A stretch of DNA of 64,000 bases. Origin: Bog-159 sp050008575. GTDB taxonomy: Bacteria > Acidobacteriota > Terriglobia > Bryobacterales > Bryobacteraceae. The first letter of the stretch is position 1; every line of letters starts with the position of its first letter. Both the position numbers and the translations under genes were made by a program. The DNA is taken from assembly GCA_050008575.1 (NCBI GenBank), contig JBEKMJ010000041.1, positions 4,071 through 68,070 of the forward strand, read 5' to 3'. A model generated the notes under the pieces. It was not told the DNA's origin. It saw nothing but the letters and a program-made list of their open reading frames with translations, and did not search any database. Shown in pieces: positions 39,936 through 48,389 of this stretch.

Positions 39936-42293
39936 ATGACAAAGATACGAAAGCTTGTCGTAGTAATGGGCGGATTGTCGTGGCTATCCGCCATGACTTG
40001 GGCGGCGGACGTCTTGCCCAAGCCCGACCCTGCCTTCAAGGGAAAGATCGACCCCAGCCGCGACAAATCGACGCCGGATTGGCCGCGGCGGACCGGCGCC
40101 AGGAAAGGCGCGCCCAACGTCGTGCTGATTTTGCTCGACGACGTGGGATTCGGCGCGACCGCGACGTTCGGCGGACCGGTGCCGACACCCGCCCTGGACC
40201 AACTCGCCAAGAGCGGATTGCGCTACAACCGGTTCCACGTGAACTCGCTATGTTCGCCCACGCGCGCCGCGCTGCTTTCCGGGCGCAACGATCACGAAAT
40301 CGGCTTCGGCACGGTAGTCGAGGGCGCGTCCGGCTACCCCGGTTACAACTCCATCTGGCCCAAGAGCGCCGTCTCCATTGCCGAGGTGCTGAAACAGAAT
40401 GGCTACAGCACGGCGGCGTTCGGTAAGTGGCACAACACCCCCGTTTGGGAGACGAATCCAGCCGGTCCTTTCGATCACTGGCCCACCAGCTTGGGATTCG
40501 AGTATTACTACGGTTTCATGGGAGGCGCGGACAGTCAGTGGCACCCGCGGCTGTATCGGAATACCGTCGCAGTGGAGCCGCCCGCCACGCCAGCCGAGGG
40601 TTATCATCTCACCACCGATCTGGTGAACGACGCCAGCCGATGGCTGCAACGGCACGACGCGGTGTCGCCGCAGAAACCCTTCTTCCTGTACTTCGCCACC
40701 GGGGCGACCCACACCCCGCATCATGTTGCCAAGGAGTGGATCGCGAAGTTCGCCGGTCAGTTCGACCAGGGATGGGACCGCCTGCGCGAACAGACCTTTG
40801 CCCGCCAGAGAGAGTTTGGGATCATCCCCGCCAGTGCCGAGCTCACGCCGCGGCCGAAAGAGATGCCGGCGTGGGATTCTCTGAGCGCGAACCAGAGGAG
40901 GCTGTTGGCGCATGAAATGGAAGTCTACGCGGCATTCCTGGCGCAAACGGATTATGAAGTCGGCCGGCTGCTCGCCAATATCAAGGCCGAGGGACACACC
41001 GAAGACACCATCGTGTTTTACATCGCCGGCGACAACGGCGCCAGCGCCGAAGGCGGTCCCGAGGGACTCGACGCCTACACCGTGGACGGCAAGCCGCGGC
41101 CGGTGGAGGCCCGTTTGGAGCACATCGACGACCTGGGCGGCGAACTCTTCCTCAACCACTATGCGGCGGCCTGGGCATGGGCGACCAACACGCCATTTCA
41201 ATGGAGCAAGCAGGTCGCCTCCCACCTGGGCGGTACGCGGGATCCGCTGATCGTCTCCTGGCCCGGACACATCAAAGACGCCGGCGGACTGCGCACGCAA
41301 TTCCATCACGTCACCGATATCGCGCCGACACTCTATGAACTGGCCGGCGTCGAGCTTCCGGACGCGGTCAACGGTGTGAAACAGCTACCGCTCGAAGGCG
41401 TCAGCATGGTCTATAGCTTCGATCATCCCGATCAGCCCAGCGCCCACAAAATTCAATACTTCGAAATGCTGGGGAACCGCGGTATTTACAAGGATGGGTG
41501 GTGGGCCGGATCGCGACACCTGCTGCCCTGGCAGAGTACCCAGCTTGCCAACTGGGAAGGGCATACTCCCGAACAGAATCCTTGGGAGCTTTACAACCTG
41601 AACGAAGACTACAGCCAGGCGCACAATCTGGCCGAACGGAATCCGGAGAAGTTGAAAGAGCTGCAGCAGCTTTTCGATAGCGAAGCGCGGCGCAACAACG
41701 TATATCCGCTGGCGCCTCACAGAGCCGCGCCGCCCACGCCCGCGGGGGCCCAAACATCCTTCGTATACCATGCGGGAGTGCAGCGCATCCCGACCAGCTC
41801 CGCGCCGCGTGTCGCCGGGCATGCCCACCGGATTACGGCCGACCTGGACATCCCCGCCGGCGGCGCGGAAGGTGTGATTTTGGCTCAGGGCGGACGCTAT
41901 GGCGGCTACACCCTGTATGTCAAGGACGGGCATGTAACCTACGAGGTGAACGCTTTCGGTAACCGCACTGGGATCGTCGTATCCAGCAAGCCGCTCGCAG
42001 CGGGCAAGGCTCACATCGTGGTCGATTTCACGCCGGACGACTCCCAGCCCGGCAAACAGGTAGTCACCGGAGGAGTAGGGCAAGGAGTGTCGACGCGTGC
42101 GGTGGGGCCTGGTATGGCGCGCCTTTCGATTAATGGCGAGCCCGCGGGTGAGACGCCCATCGCCGTTTTCGGCGGCTACTACTACGAAACGTTCGACATC
42201 GGTTCGGATCTCGGCACGCCGGTGAGCGCCAGCTATGCCAGCCCGTTCGCCTTCAACGGCAAGATCGACACCGTAAAGGTGGAGATCCAATGA
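39936..42293 (+). CDS. Arylsulfatase, Cys-type, paralogue of the preceding gene
   Basis: The 785-residue protein has the same architecture as the gene at 37512: signal peptide (MTKIRKLVVVMGGLSWLSAM), NVVLILLDDVGFGATATFGG, the active-site motif CSPTRAALLSGR with Cys106, KWHNTPVWE, VFYIAGDNGASAEGG, and a C-terminal beta domain (HRITADLDIPAGGAEGVILA). A short insertion (QPGKQVVTGGVGQGVS region, near residue 707) distinguishes it. The pair arose by tandem duplication. Different insertions and surface loops may give different sulfate-ester preferences. Confidence 0.92.
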   Translation: MTKIRKLVVVMGGLSWLSAMTWAADVLPKPDPAFKGKIDPSRDKSTPDWPRRTGARKGAPNVVLILLDDVGFGATATFGGPVPTPALDQLAKSGLRYNRFHVNSLCSPTRAALLSGRNDHEIGFGTVVEGASGYPGYNSIWPKSAVSIAEVLKQNGYSTAAFGKWHNTPVWETNPAGPFDHWPTSLGFEYYYGFMGGADSQWHPRLYRNTVAVEPPATPAEGYHLTTDLVNDASRWLQRHDAVSPQKPFFLYFATGATHTPHHVAKEWIAKFAGQFDQGWDRLREQTFARQREFGIIPASAELTPRPKEMPAWDSLSANQRRLLAHEMEVYAAFLAQTDYEVGRLLANIKAEGHTEDTIVFYIAGDNGASAEGGPEGLDAYTVDGKPRPVEARLEHIDDLGGELFLNHYAAAWAWATNTPFQWSKQVASHLGGTRDPLIVSWPGHIKDAGGLRTQFHHVTDIAPTLYELAGVELPDAVNGVKQLPLEGVSMVYSFDHPDQPSAHKIQYFEMLGNRGIYKDGWWAGSRHLLPWQSTQLANWEGHTPEQNPWELYNLNEDYSQAHNLAERNPEKLKELQQLFDSEARRNNVYPLAPHRAAPPTPAGAQTSFVYHAGVQRIPTSSAPRVAGHAHRITADLDIPAGGAEGVILAQGGRYGGYTLYVKDGHVTYEVNAFGNRTGIVVSSKPLAAGKAHIVVDFTPDDSQPGKQVVTGGVGQGVSTRAVGPGMARLSINGEPAGETPIAVFGGYYYETFDIGSDLGTPVSASYASPFAFNGKIDTVKVEIQ

Positions 42294-42712
42294 CAGAGGC
42301 GGTGACGCTGAAGCCGCAATAACCATGCCCTGGAAAGCGACTGCAAAGGGGCAAGACAAAAGCACGTACGGGAGCGGCGGGCAGCCCCGACGCCGAAGTC
42401 CTGCTGGGCTGGTCCTAACGTCGTGGTCGAATGCACAGTGGTGGCCCGTGGCCACTCGAACGCCAGACCTGTACCGTGTGACAGGAAGCCTGTCACAATT
42501 CCTGGTCCCGTCCCTGTTTTACCAAAGACTCGACTGGGCGTTCCCACTCCACGAGCATCCTTGCGGCGCAAAAAAAAACAATTCCATCGCAGCCTGAAAC
42601 GATCCCGCAATGCGCGTCACTAGTAAGACAGCCATCCGTGTGTGCGTCGGCGCCGGCTCATGCTGCTCCGCGCCGAGTCGCCATATGCGGGCTTTTCGGA
42701 GGAAGACGGTTG
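42294..42712. other. Gene-free stretch before the sigma-54-type activator
   Basis: No supportable gene was found in these 419 bases. Short open frames near 42325-42620 have no protein character. The segment TGTGACAGGAAGCCTGTCAC near 42478 is an inverted repeat (TGACAGG-AAG-CCTGTCA) that could be a terminator for the sulfatase genes or an operator. Confidence 0.45.
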
Positions 42713-43780
42713 ATGGGCCAAGATTGCATTACGGCACCACTTTCGGACGAAGCATTGCGCGAGCTATTCCGCCGCCTTGGCTTTCAGACCGGCTCCGCCG
42801 CCATGCTACCGGTTCTGCGGCAGGCCCACAAAGCGGCATGCGTGAGCGATATCACGGTTCTGATAGAGGGGGAAACCGGCACCGGCAAACAGGTCCTGGC
42901 CCACGCGATCCATCAACTGGACCAAAAGAGGAGCGGCCATCCGTTCGTCACGGTGCACTGCAGCACCATCAATGAATCGCTGGCGGAAAGTGAGCTGTTC
43001 GGTCATGAGTTGGGCGCATTTTCCGGGGCGATCAGCCGGCGAAAGGGCTTATTTCAAGCCGCGCATCGCGGCACTCTGTTTCTCGACGATGTGAACGATC
43101 TGCCGCTGGCCCTGCAGCCCAAACTGCTGGACGTTGTGCAGAGAGGCACGGTCCGGCCCGTCGGCTCCGACGCGGAAGCGGCAATCGACGTGCGGATCAT
43201 AGCCGCGGCAAATCAGCCTGTGGCGCCGCTGGTTCAGCAGAACCGTTTCCGCGCGGATCTCTATCACCGCCTGAACGTGGTGAAAATCCGGTTGTCTCCG
43301 CTGCGTGAGAGACCCGCGGATCTGCACGCTCTCATCCTGGCCTTTGCGCGGCAGTCGGGCGGGGTCTATCCTGGCATCACAAGTATCGATCCGGAGTTGG
43401 TGCGATATCTCGCATCCCAGCCTTTTGCGGGCAACGTCCGGGAGTTGGAGCACGGCGTGGAACGGGCCCTTTTCGGCAAGGCCGAAGGCACGTGTTTGCA
43501 GTTGTCCGATTGGGCCGCGCCCTGCGGCGAAGGAACGCAGAATTCCAATCGGGACCCGGTCGGCGATGCCGCCGAATCCCTGCTGAAAGCCATCATCCAG
43601 GATGGCGTGCCGTATTGCATGGCGCTGCGGCAACTCGAAAAGAAGCTGCTGGAGGGCGCCTTGTCGGCGGGCGGGCGTACGCGGCGGGAACTCGCCGGCC
43701 GTCTGCAGACCAGCGAACGCACTCTCTACCACAAGTTACGCTCCTTCAGAGTGACTCACCGCCCACGGCCCACTGACTGA
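42713..43780 (+). CDS. Sigma-54-type activator ATPase lacking a sensor domain
   Basis: The 355-residue protein consists of an AAA+ sigma-54 interaction domain and a Fis-type helix-turn-helix. Walker A is GETGTGKQ near residue 53. The sigma-54 contact loop reads GAFSGA (near 101) where the family consensus is GAFTGA. Walker B is LFLDDVNDLP, and the arginine region includes RFRADLYHRLNVVKIRLSPL. The C-terminal helix-turn-helix is RTRRELAGRLQTSERTLYHK. Only about 35 residues precede the ATPase, so there is no receiver or GAF domain, as in PspF. GGAGG lies upstream of the ATG at 42713. It sits 460 bases before the injection-system genes and may control them. Confidence 0.85.
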   Translation: MGQDCITAPLSDEALRELFRRLGFQTGSAAMLPVLRQAHKAACVSDITVLIEGETGTGKQVLAHAIHQLDQKRSGHPFVTVHCSTINESLAESELFGHELGAFSGAISRRKGLFQAAHRGTLFLDDVNDLPLALQPKLLDVVQRGTVRPVGSDAEAAIDVRIIAAANQPVAPLVQQNRFRADLYHRLNVVKIRLSPLRERPADLHALILAFARQSGGVYPGITSIDPELVRYLASQPFAGNVRELEHGVERALFGKAEGTCLQLSDWAAPCGEGTQNSNRDPVGDAAESLLKAIIQDGVPYCMALRQLEKKLLEGALSAGGRTRRELAGRLQTSERTLYHKLRSFRVTHRPRPTD

Positions 43781-44240
43781 CCGGCTCCCGCATTTTTCAC
43801 TCGATCCCAAAGACTGCCGTGAATCCGCCGCGCCGCACGAGTCCCATCGCGAGCCGTGCGGGAAATGGCGGCTTAATCTACCGCCAACCGTTGCACACCG
43901 CCCTGCAATTCCTTGCAGTGCCATTCTTCGCCTAGACATGCCCTGCTTTGGCCCCGCGAATTCGCATGGGACTCCGCGGCGGGCACGCAACCTCCCGCAG
44001 CATGCAAGCCGCCTGGAACTCCGGCGAATTAGCCCGGGCGCCGCCCGCAAATCGCTCAGAACGCGGCATTTCCGGAGCCACCCGCGCCGTCCTGCAACCT
44101 GCAAATCAAACGGTCCTCATCGTGCTTCTGTCCTGGCTTGAACGCGGAGGGCACCCACGCGAGTAGGAGACCGAGTCACGTTCCGGCTTTCTGACGTTTT
44201 TCTGCCGGCCGCGGACGATCCGTCGCCCCGGGATGAAGAA
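43781..44240. other. Leader region of the injection-system operon
   Basis: No gene is clear in this 460-base interval. It contains TGGCGG-N9-CCGCCA (43868-43888) and CTGCAA-TTCC-TTGCAG (near 43904), two short hairpins that could be regulatory. I did not find a clean -24/-12 element on the plus strand. Confidence 0.4.
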
Positions 44241-44378
44241 ATGGAAGGAACGGTAATCGACTTTTCCGATTCGGGTGCGCAGGCGCGGTTCTTTGCAGTC
44301 GTCGAGGTAGTCAGGAAGCAAACCGTGATCGTGCCAATGCACGAGCTCCGCATCTCACCAGGCCAAAAAGGAGGCTAA
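44241..44378 (+). CDS. Small conserved-looking protein ahead of the sheath gene
   Basis: The 45-residue frame reads MEGTVIDFSDSGAQARFFAV, then VEVVRKQTVIVPMHELRISP, and its stop codon directly abuts the sheath ATG. The coding pattern seems to continue upstream, with VTFRLSDVFLPAADDPSPRD from about 44175, but no ATG, GTG or TTG is in frame there. AGGAG at 44166-44170 would fit a start at the GTC codon 44175. The true start is therefore unclear. The hydrophobic, strand-rich sequence suggests a small beta-barrel. Position implies an accessory role in the injection system. Confidence 0.5.
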   Translation: MEGTVIDFSDSGAQARFFAVVEVVRKQTVIVPMHELRISPGQKGG

Positions 44379-45995
44379 ATGCCGGTTGTCACGTCGTACC
44401 CAGGAATTTATATCCAGGAATTGCCGAGCAACACTCACACGATCGCCGCGGCGCCCACGTCGGTAACGGTATTCGTCGGCTATGTCCATCCGTTCAAGAC
44501 CGCGCCGGCGAACTTCGGATTGCCGCTGGAGATTTTCAGCTTCTCCGACTATGAGCGGCTGTTCGGAGGATTCTATCAAAGCTCGGTGATCGATGCGAAC
44601 GTGTCGTATGCGGTAAACGAGTTCTTTGAGAACGGCGGCACGGACGCATTCGTAGTGGGTCTGATGCCGTCCTATTACGACGTGGCGACGGGGACGAAAA
44701 CCGGCGCCGTCACCCCCGGCACCGTGATCCTGGATGGAGGCACCGGGGTCGGCGTTCTGTTCACCGCGCTCCAGCCGACCGATATCCCCGCCACCGCGGC
44801 CTCGCCCGGAACGGTCATGACGATTGCCATCGCCAATGTGCAGCCGGCCGCGACCAACGTCGCCGACATCACCATCACCTATGGGTCGCAGCAGGAGGTG
44901 TATCGCAAGGTCACGCTCGACAATACCAAGCCGGATTTTCTGGAAACCAGGATTAATAACGTCTCGGCGCTGGTCACCGTTGGCGCGAGCACGGCGTATC
45001 CCACCGCTTTCACCACCGCTACGGGAACCATCAACCAGACGCCGCCAGCGGGCACGACGGGCGTCATCAACGCTACGGATTTCACGGCGGTCTTCCAGGC
45101 AGATACTCCGCTGGACAAATTGCCGCTCTTCAATCTGCTGGTGACTCCAGGCATCTCGAAGGGCGCGAATTCGGTGCAGAGTGAAGCGCTGGCATTCTGT
45201 GAACGCAAGCTGGCGTTTTACATCATGGACCCGCCGGTAGAGGATGTGGCCGATCCGCCGACCGACTGGATCGGCGATTTCATGGGCGCCGGCGATACGG
45301 ACGGCAATGTCGCGCCGCAGAGCCCCAATGGGGCGCTGTATTTTCCCTACTTGCAATCCACCAACCCGGTAACGGGAGTTCCCTTGGACCCAAACGGCAA
45401 TCCCTTCATTCTGCCGCCAAGCGGCTACGTAGCCGGCATCTATGCGGCGACCGATTCGAGCCGCGGCGTCTGGAAGGCTCCGGCCGGTTACGCAACCACT
45501 CTGCTCGATACCACCGGCGTCGTGCCCACCGGCCTGATGACGGACACCCGGCAGGGCGTGTTGAATCTCATCGGCGTCAACTGCATCCGCTCATTCCCGG
45601 GAGCGGGTACGGTCGTCTTCGGGGCCAGAACGCTGGTTTCCGCGAACCAGGCTCTGCAGCAATGGAAGTATGTGCCGGTGCGCCGCATGGCGCTGTTCAT
45701 CGAGCAAACGCTGAAAACCAATCTCACGTGGGTGATTTTCGAGCCCAATGACGACCCGCTCTGGGTCGCCATCCGGATCTCGATTGAAAGTTTCATGTTG
45801 TCGCTGTTCAACCAGGGCGCTTTCGCGGGCACCACGCCCAGCGATGCATTCCAGGTGAAGTGCGACAGCACCACGACTACGCCGGACGATCAGGCCAATG
45901 GCGTCGTCAATATCATCGTGGCGTTCGCGCCGCTGCGGCCGGCGGAGTTCGTGGTGGTCAAGATCGCGCAGCTTGCAGGACAGGCGCAGTCCTAA
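44379..45995 (+). CDS. Contractile injection system sheath protein
   Basis: The 538-residue protein matches phage-type tail sheath proteins of the Afp/PVC systems. The N-terminus SYPGIYIQELPSNTHTIAAA and VFVGYVHPF, with YAVNEFFENGGTDAFVVGL, are typical. The C-terminal conserved domain contains NLIGVNCIRSFPGAGTVVFG, then RRMALFIEQTLKTNLTWVIF, and EPNDDPLWVAIRISIESFML. Sheath subunits polymerise around the tube and contract to drive it outward. The gene is the first clear structural gene of the block and starts directly after the stop of a small open frame, with AAGGAGG six bases upstream. Confidence 0.95.
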   Translation: MPVVTSYPGIYIQELPSNTHTIAAAPTSVTVFVGYVHPFKTAPANFGLPLEIFSFSDYERLFGGFYQSSVIDANVSYAVNEFFENGGTDAFVVGLMPSYYDVATGTKTGAVTPGTVILDGGTGVGVLFTALQPTDIPATAASPGTVMTIAIANVQPAATNVADITITYGSQQEVYRKVTLDNTKPDFLETRINNVSALVTVGASTAYPTAFTTATGTINQTPPAGTTGVINATDFTAVFQADTPLDKLPLFNLLVTPGISKGANSVQSEALAFCERKLAFYIMDPPVEDVADPPTDWIGDFMGAGDTDGNVAPQSPNGALYFPYLQSTNPVTGVPLDPNGNPFILPPSGYVAGIYAATDSSRGVWKAPAGYATTLLDTTGVVPTGLMTDTRQGVLNLIGVNCIRSFPGAGTVVFGARTLVSANQALQQWKYVPVRRMALFIEQTLKTNLTWVIFEPNDDPLWVAIRISIESFMLSLFNQGAFAGTTPSDAFQVKCDSTTTTPDDQANGVVNIIVAFAPLRPAEFVVVKIAQLAGQAQS

Positions 45996-46007
45996 AAGGA
46001 GAGTGAC

Positions 46008-46517
46008 ATGGGAAAACCATTCACGGTAAATATCAACCGATTTGACCCGTACAAGTCCTATCGCTTTCTGGTGTATTTCGATACTTCGACAACTCCGGTG
46101 GCGGGCGTCAGCAAGGTAACCACGCTGAAGCGCTCCGCGGACCCCATCGAGTACAAGGAAGGCGGTAACGCCATCATCCGCAAAGGACTCGGACGGACCA
46201 AATACGAGGCCATCACCATGGAGCGCGGCGTCACGTTCGACACCGACTTCGAGGATTGGGCGAACGCGGCGCAGGTATTGGACAAAGGCTCGCCGTCCAC
46301 ATCGCTGCAGAACCTGCGCAAGGAGATCCGCATCGAGCTGTTGAACGAGGAGGGCCAACCCGTGCGGCGCTACATCGTGCACCGCTGCTGGGTGTCGGAG
46401 TATCAGGCGCTGCCGGATCTGGATGCGGGGACGAATGCCGTGGCGATCGAGCACATCAAGCTTGAGAACGAGGGCTGGGAGCGCGACACGAGCCTCGCCG
46501 AGGCGCTTGAAACTTAG
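46008..46517 (+). CDS. Injection system inner tube protein
   Basis: The 169-residue protein belongs to the T4 gp19-like tube family. NRFDPYKSYRFLVYFD is followed by VAGVSKVTTLKRSADPIEYK and KGLGRTKYEAITMERGVTFD. Subunits stack as hexamers inside the sheath. AAAGGAG precedes the ATG at 46008, 12 bases after the sheath stop. Only one tube gene and one sheath gene are present, a simpler set than in Afp. Confidence 0.93.
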   Translation: MGKPFTVNINRFDPYKSYRFLVYFDTSTTPVAGVSKVTTLKRSADPIEYKEGGNAIIRKGLGRTKYEAITMERGVTFDTDFEDWANAAQVLDKGSPSTSLQNLRKEIRIELLNEEGQPVRRYIVHRCWVSEYQALPDLDAGTNAVAIEHIKLENEGWERDTSLAEALET

Positions 46518-46532
46518 CCCCAGGGTCCAGCC

Positions 46533-47315
46533 ATGTTCTGTCTGCCTGTCAGTAGGATCGAGGTCGAATTGCGCCAGGCCACCGGCGCCGAGGATATGCT
46601 CTTGCTCGAGGGCGGCGGCGGCCTGGTGGAGACCTCCATCGCGCTCGCTTCGCAGCTCGTCCGCCAGCACGATGGCGCCGAGTTGGATGCCGGAGCGTTG
46701 CCGGCCGCCGATCTCGAGGCGTTGCTGCTCCAGCTCCGCCGCGTGCTCTTCGGCGATCTGGTGGTGTCGCGCGGGCGCTGCCCCATGGAGGCATGTGGGA
46801 CGCCCACCGAGGTCTGCTTCCGCATCGGCGACTACCTGGCGCACCATCGCGCGCGTACCCCGGCCAACGTCGCGCCCGTGACTGGAGAGCCGCCTTGGTA
46901 TGGGATTCTCGGCAGCCCAGTGCAGTTTCGGCTGGTGACCGCCGCTGATTTGGCCGCTGCCGTTCAGTCTCCGCATCCGGCGCGCGAGCTGGCGCGGCGG
47001 ACCATCCGCGTGGACTCGCCGCGGGAGTGGAAGCAAGCGCAGAAGGAGGCCCAAAAGGCCATGCAGGCGCTGGCGCCTCCGCTTTCGGGAGAGATCCAGG
47101 GCCAATGTCCGGAGTGCGGCGCCACGGCGCGTTTCTGGTTTGACGCGCAAAGCTACGTGCAGCGCGAAATGCGCTACGACGCCGAGTTCCTCTACGAGGA
47201 TGTGCACCTGCTGGCGGGCCGTTATCACTGGACGGAGGAAAAGATTCTGTCTTTGCCGCGCGCGCGGCGCGTGCAATACGTGGAGATGGCTCTGCGCGGG
47301 GCGGGAGGAAACTGA
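46533..47315 (+). CDS. gp51/T4-baseplate-like assembly protein with zinc-finger motif
   Basis: The 260-residue protein has a Leu/Ala-rich N-terminal half. The C-terminal part has a single CPECGATARFWF knuckle and the block HLLAGRYHWTEEKILSLPRA, which matches the baseplate-protein family found in contractile injection clusters next to the tube gene. It probably assists baseplate assembly and need not be part of the final particle. It lies 15 bases after the tube gene. The next gene starts directly after its stop. Confidence 0.7.
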   Translation: MFCLPVSRIEVELRQATGAEDMLLLEGGGGLVETSIALASQLVRQHDGAELDAGALPAADLEALLLQLRRVLFGDLVVSRGRCPMEACGTPTEVCFRIGDYLAHHRARTPANVAPVTGEPPWYGILGSPVQFRLVTAADLAAAVQSPHPARELARRTIRVDSPREWKQAQKEAQKAMQALAPPLSGEIQGQCPECGATARFWFDAQSYVQREMRYDAEFLYEDVHLLAGRYHWTEEKILSLPRARRVQYVEMALRGAGGN

Positions 47316-48377
47316 ATGGCGCGGTCCTATTTCAGCCGCATCCTGCCAGGCGCGCGGAGCCCCGCACTGGCGCCTGCGCGTCCAGTATCGAATCTGTGGA
47401 AGTCCGTGCGGATCGATTCGACGCTGGCCGCCGCGTCGCCGGAAATTCCTGCGCAGGCTCCCGATCGCGGCAGCCGGCGCCGCGCCGCGGCGGCGGCCGA
47501 TCCGGAGGCCGCGCCGGCGATCTCCCGCAGGTTTGAAATTCAGCCTAAGCCGGAGCCTCCCACGGCCGCTCCGGCCTCGCCCAGGCAAGCGCCCACGTCG
47601 AGCCCGCCTTTCCAGAAAGCCGCGGGGCCTGCGCCGCGCGAAGAACATGTCGTCCGGCCAGCGGATGGGCCGTTGAATTCGAAGGCCGCGTCAACGCGGT
47701 ATGCCGGCGAGCGTGAGCCGGCGACATCGGATGTGCCGCGCGCGGCCCTGAAAAACGACGTCGCGCGAAAGCCCGATCAGGCCGTTACAAACGGCCCGGA
47801 ACCCGCACCCGGCCAGCGGCCGGCGATTTCTCCGAAAGAGCCGCGCAGGGATTTGCGGCCGGCGATTTCTCCGGCGCGCCGGGATTTGCGGCCGCCGCAG
47901 GCACACGTGCGCGCCGTCCCGGCCGAGCCTGACACAAAGCTGCAAGCCCCGCCACGCGCGGTATCGGTGCAGCCCGGCGGCCAGCCGGTTCAACGCTCGG
48001 AACCAAGTGCGGCCTGGAACCCTCCGCCCCGAGAGGAGCCGCCCGCCGCCGCTGCGCCGCCCCAGGCCCGCATCCAGCCGGCGCGAAATCGCGAGCCGGA
48101 CGCCGCCGCGAGCGCGCCGCAACAACAGGAACCGACTGCAGCCGCCGCCACTTTGGCTCCGGCACGCATCGAGCCGGTCCGCCACCGGGAGCCGGCGGCG
48201 GGCTGGAACGCTCCTTCGCGGGCGGAGTCAGGCGTGGCCGCCAGCAACGCGGTGCACATCGGAAAGATCGAAGTACAAGTCGTAACGCCTCCCGCCCCGG
48301 TGAGATACGCTGCGCCCGCCGCCCCGCCGAAGGGCCGTCTGGCGCGAGGATATGCGTTGTGGTCGACCTGGCAATAG
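47316..48377 (+). CDS. Pro/Ala-rich injection-system protein of unknown function
   Basis: The 353-residue protein is dominated by Pro, Ala and Arg and is probably disordered. Internal repeats are visible: RRDLRPAISPARRDLRP, two PPQARIQPARNREPDA/ARIEPVRHREPAA units, and AAWNPP/AGWNAP pairs. The last 45 residues are ordered-looking (VHIGKIEVQVVTPPAPVRYA) and resemble a short motif seen at the end of comparable proteins in such clusters. It has no signal peptide or membrane span. Its place between baseplate-assembly and terminator genes suggests a linker, scaffold or length-control role. This is not established. Confidence 0.65.
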   Translation: MARSYFSRILPGARSPALAPARPVSNLWKSVRIDSTLAAASPEIPAQAPDRGSRRRAAAAADPEAAPAISRRFEIQPKPEPPTAAPASPRQAPTSSPPFQKAAGPAPREEHVVRPADGPLNSKAASTRYAGEREPATSDVPRAALKNDVARKPDQAVTNGPEPAPGQRPAISPKEPRRDLRPAISPARRDLRPPQAHVRAVPAEPDTKLQAPPRAVSVQPGGQPVQRSEPSAAWNPPPREEPPAAAAPPQARIQPARNREPDAAASAPQQQEPTAAAATLAPARIEPVRHREPAAGWNAPSRAESGVAASNAVHIGKIEVQVVTPPAPVRYAAPAAPPKGRLARGYALWSTWQ

Positions 48378-48389
48378 AGAGGCAGAGGA

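Noticed and set aside
42423..42623. A 66-codon basic open frame upstream of the sigma-54-type activator
   Set aside because: Arg/Lys-rich composition with no motif, overlapping frames on both strands, and no credible ribosome site.
43604..43620. Possible sigma-54 promoter (TGGCGTGCCGTATTGCA)
   Set aside because: It lies inside the activator gene, has one extra spacer base and deviates in the -24 element.
43736..44104. A 122-codon minus-strand frame before the injection-system operon
   Set aside because: It overlaps the end of the activator gene antisense and has Arg/Cys/Gly-rich shadow composition.
45591..47648. A 685-codon open frame on the minus strand
   Set aside because: It lies antisense to four injection-system genes. 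Its Arg-rich composition is that of a shadow frame, and the plus-strand genes have clear family motifs.
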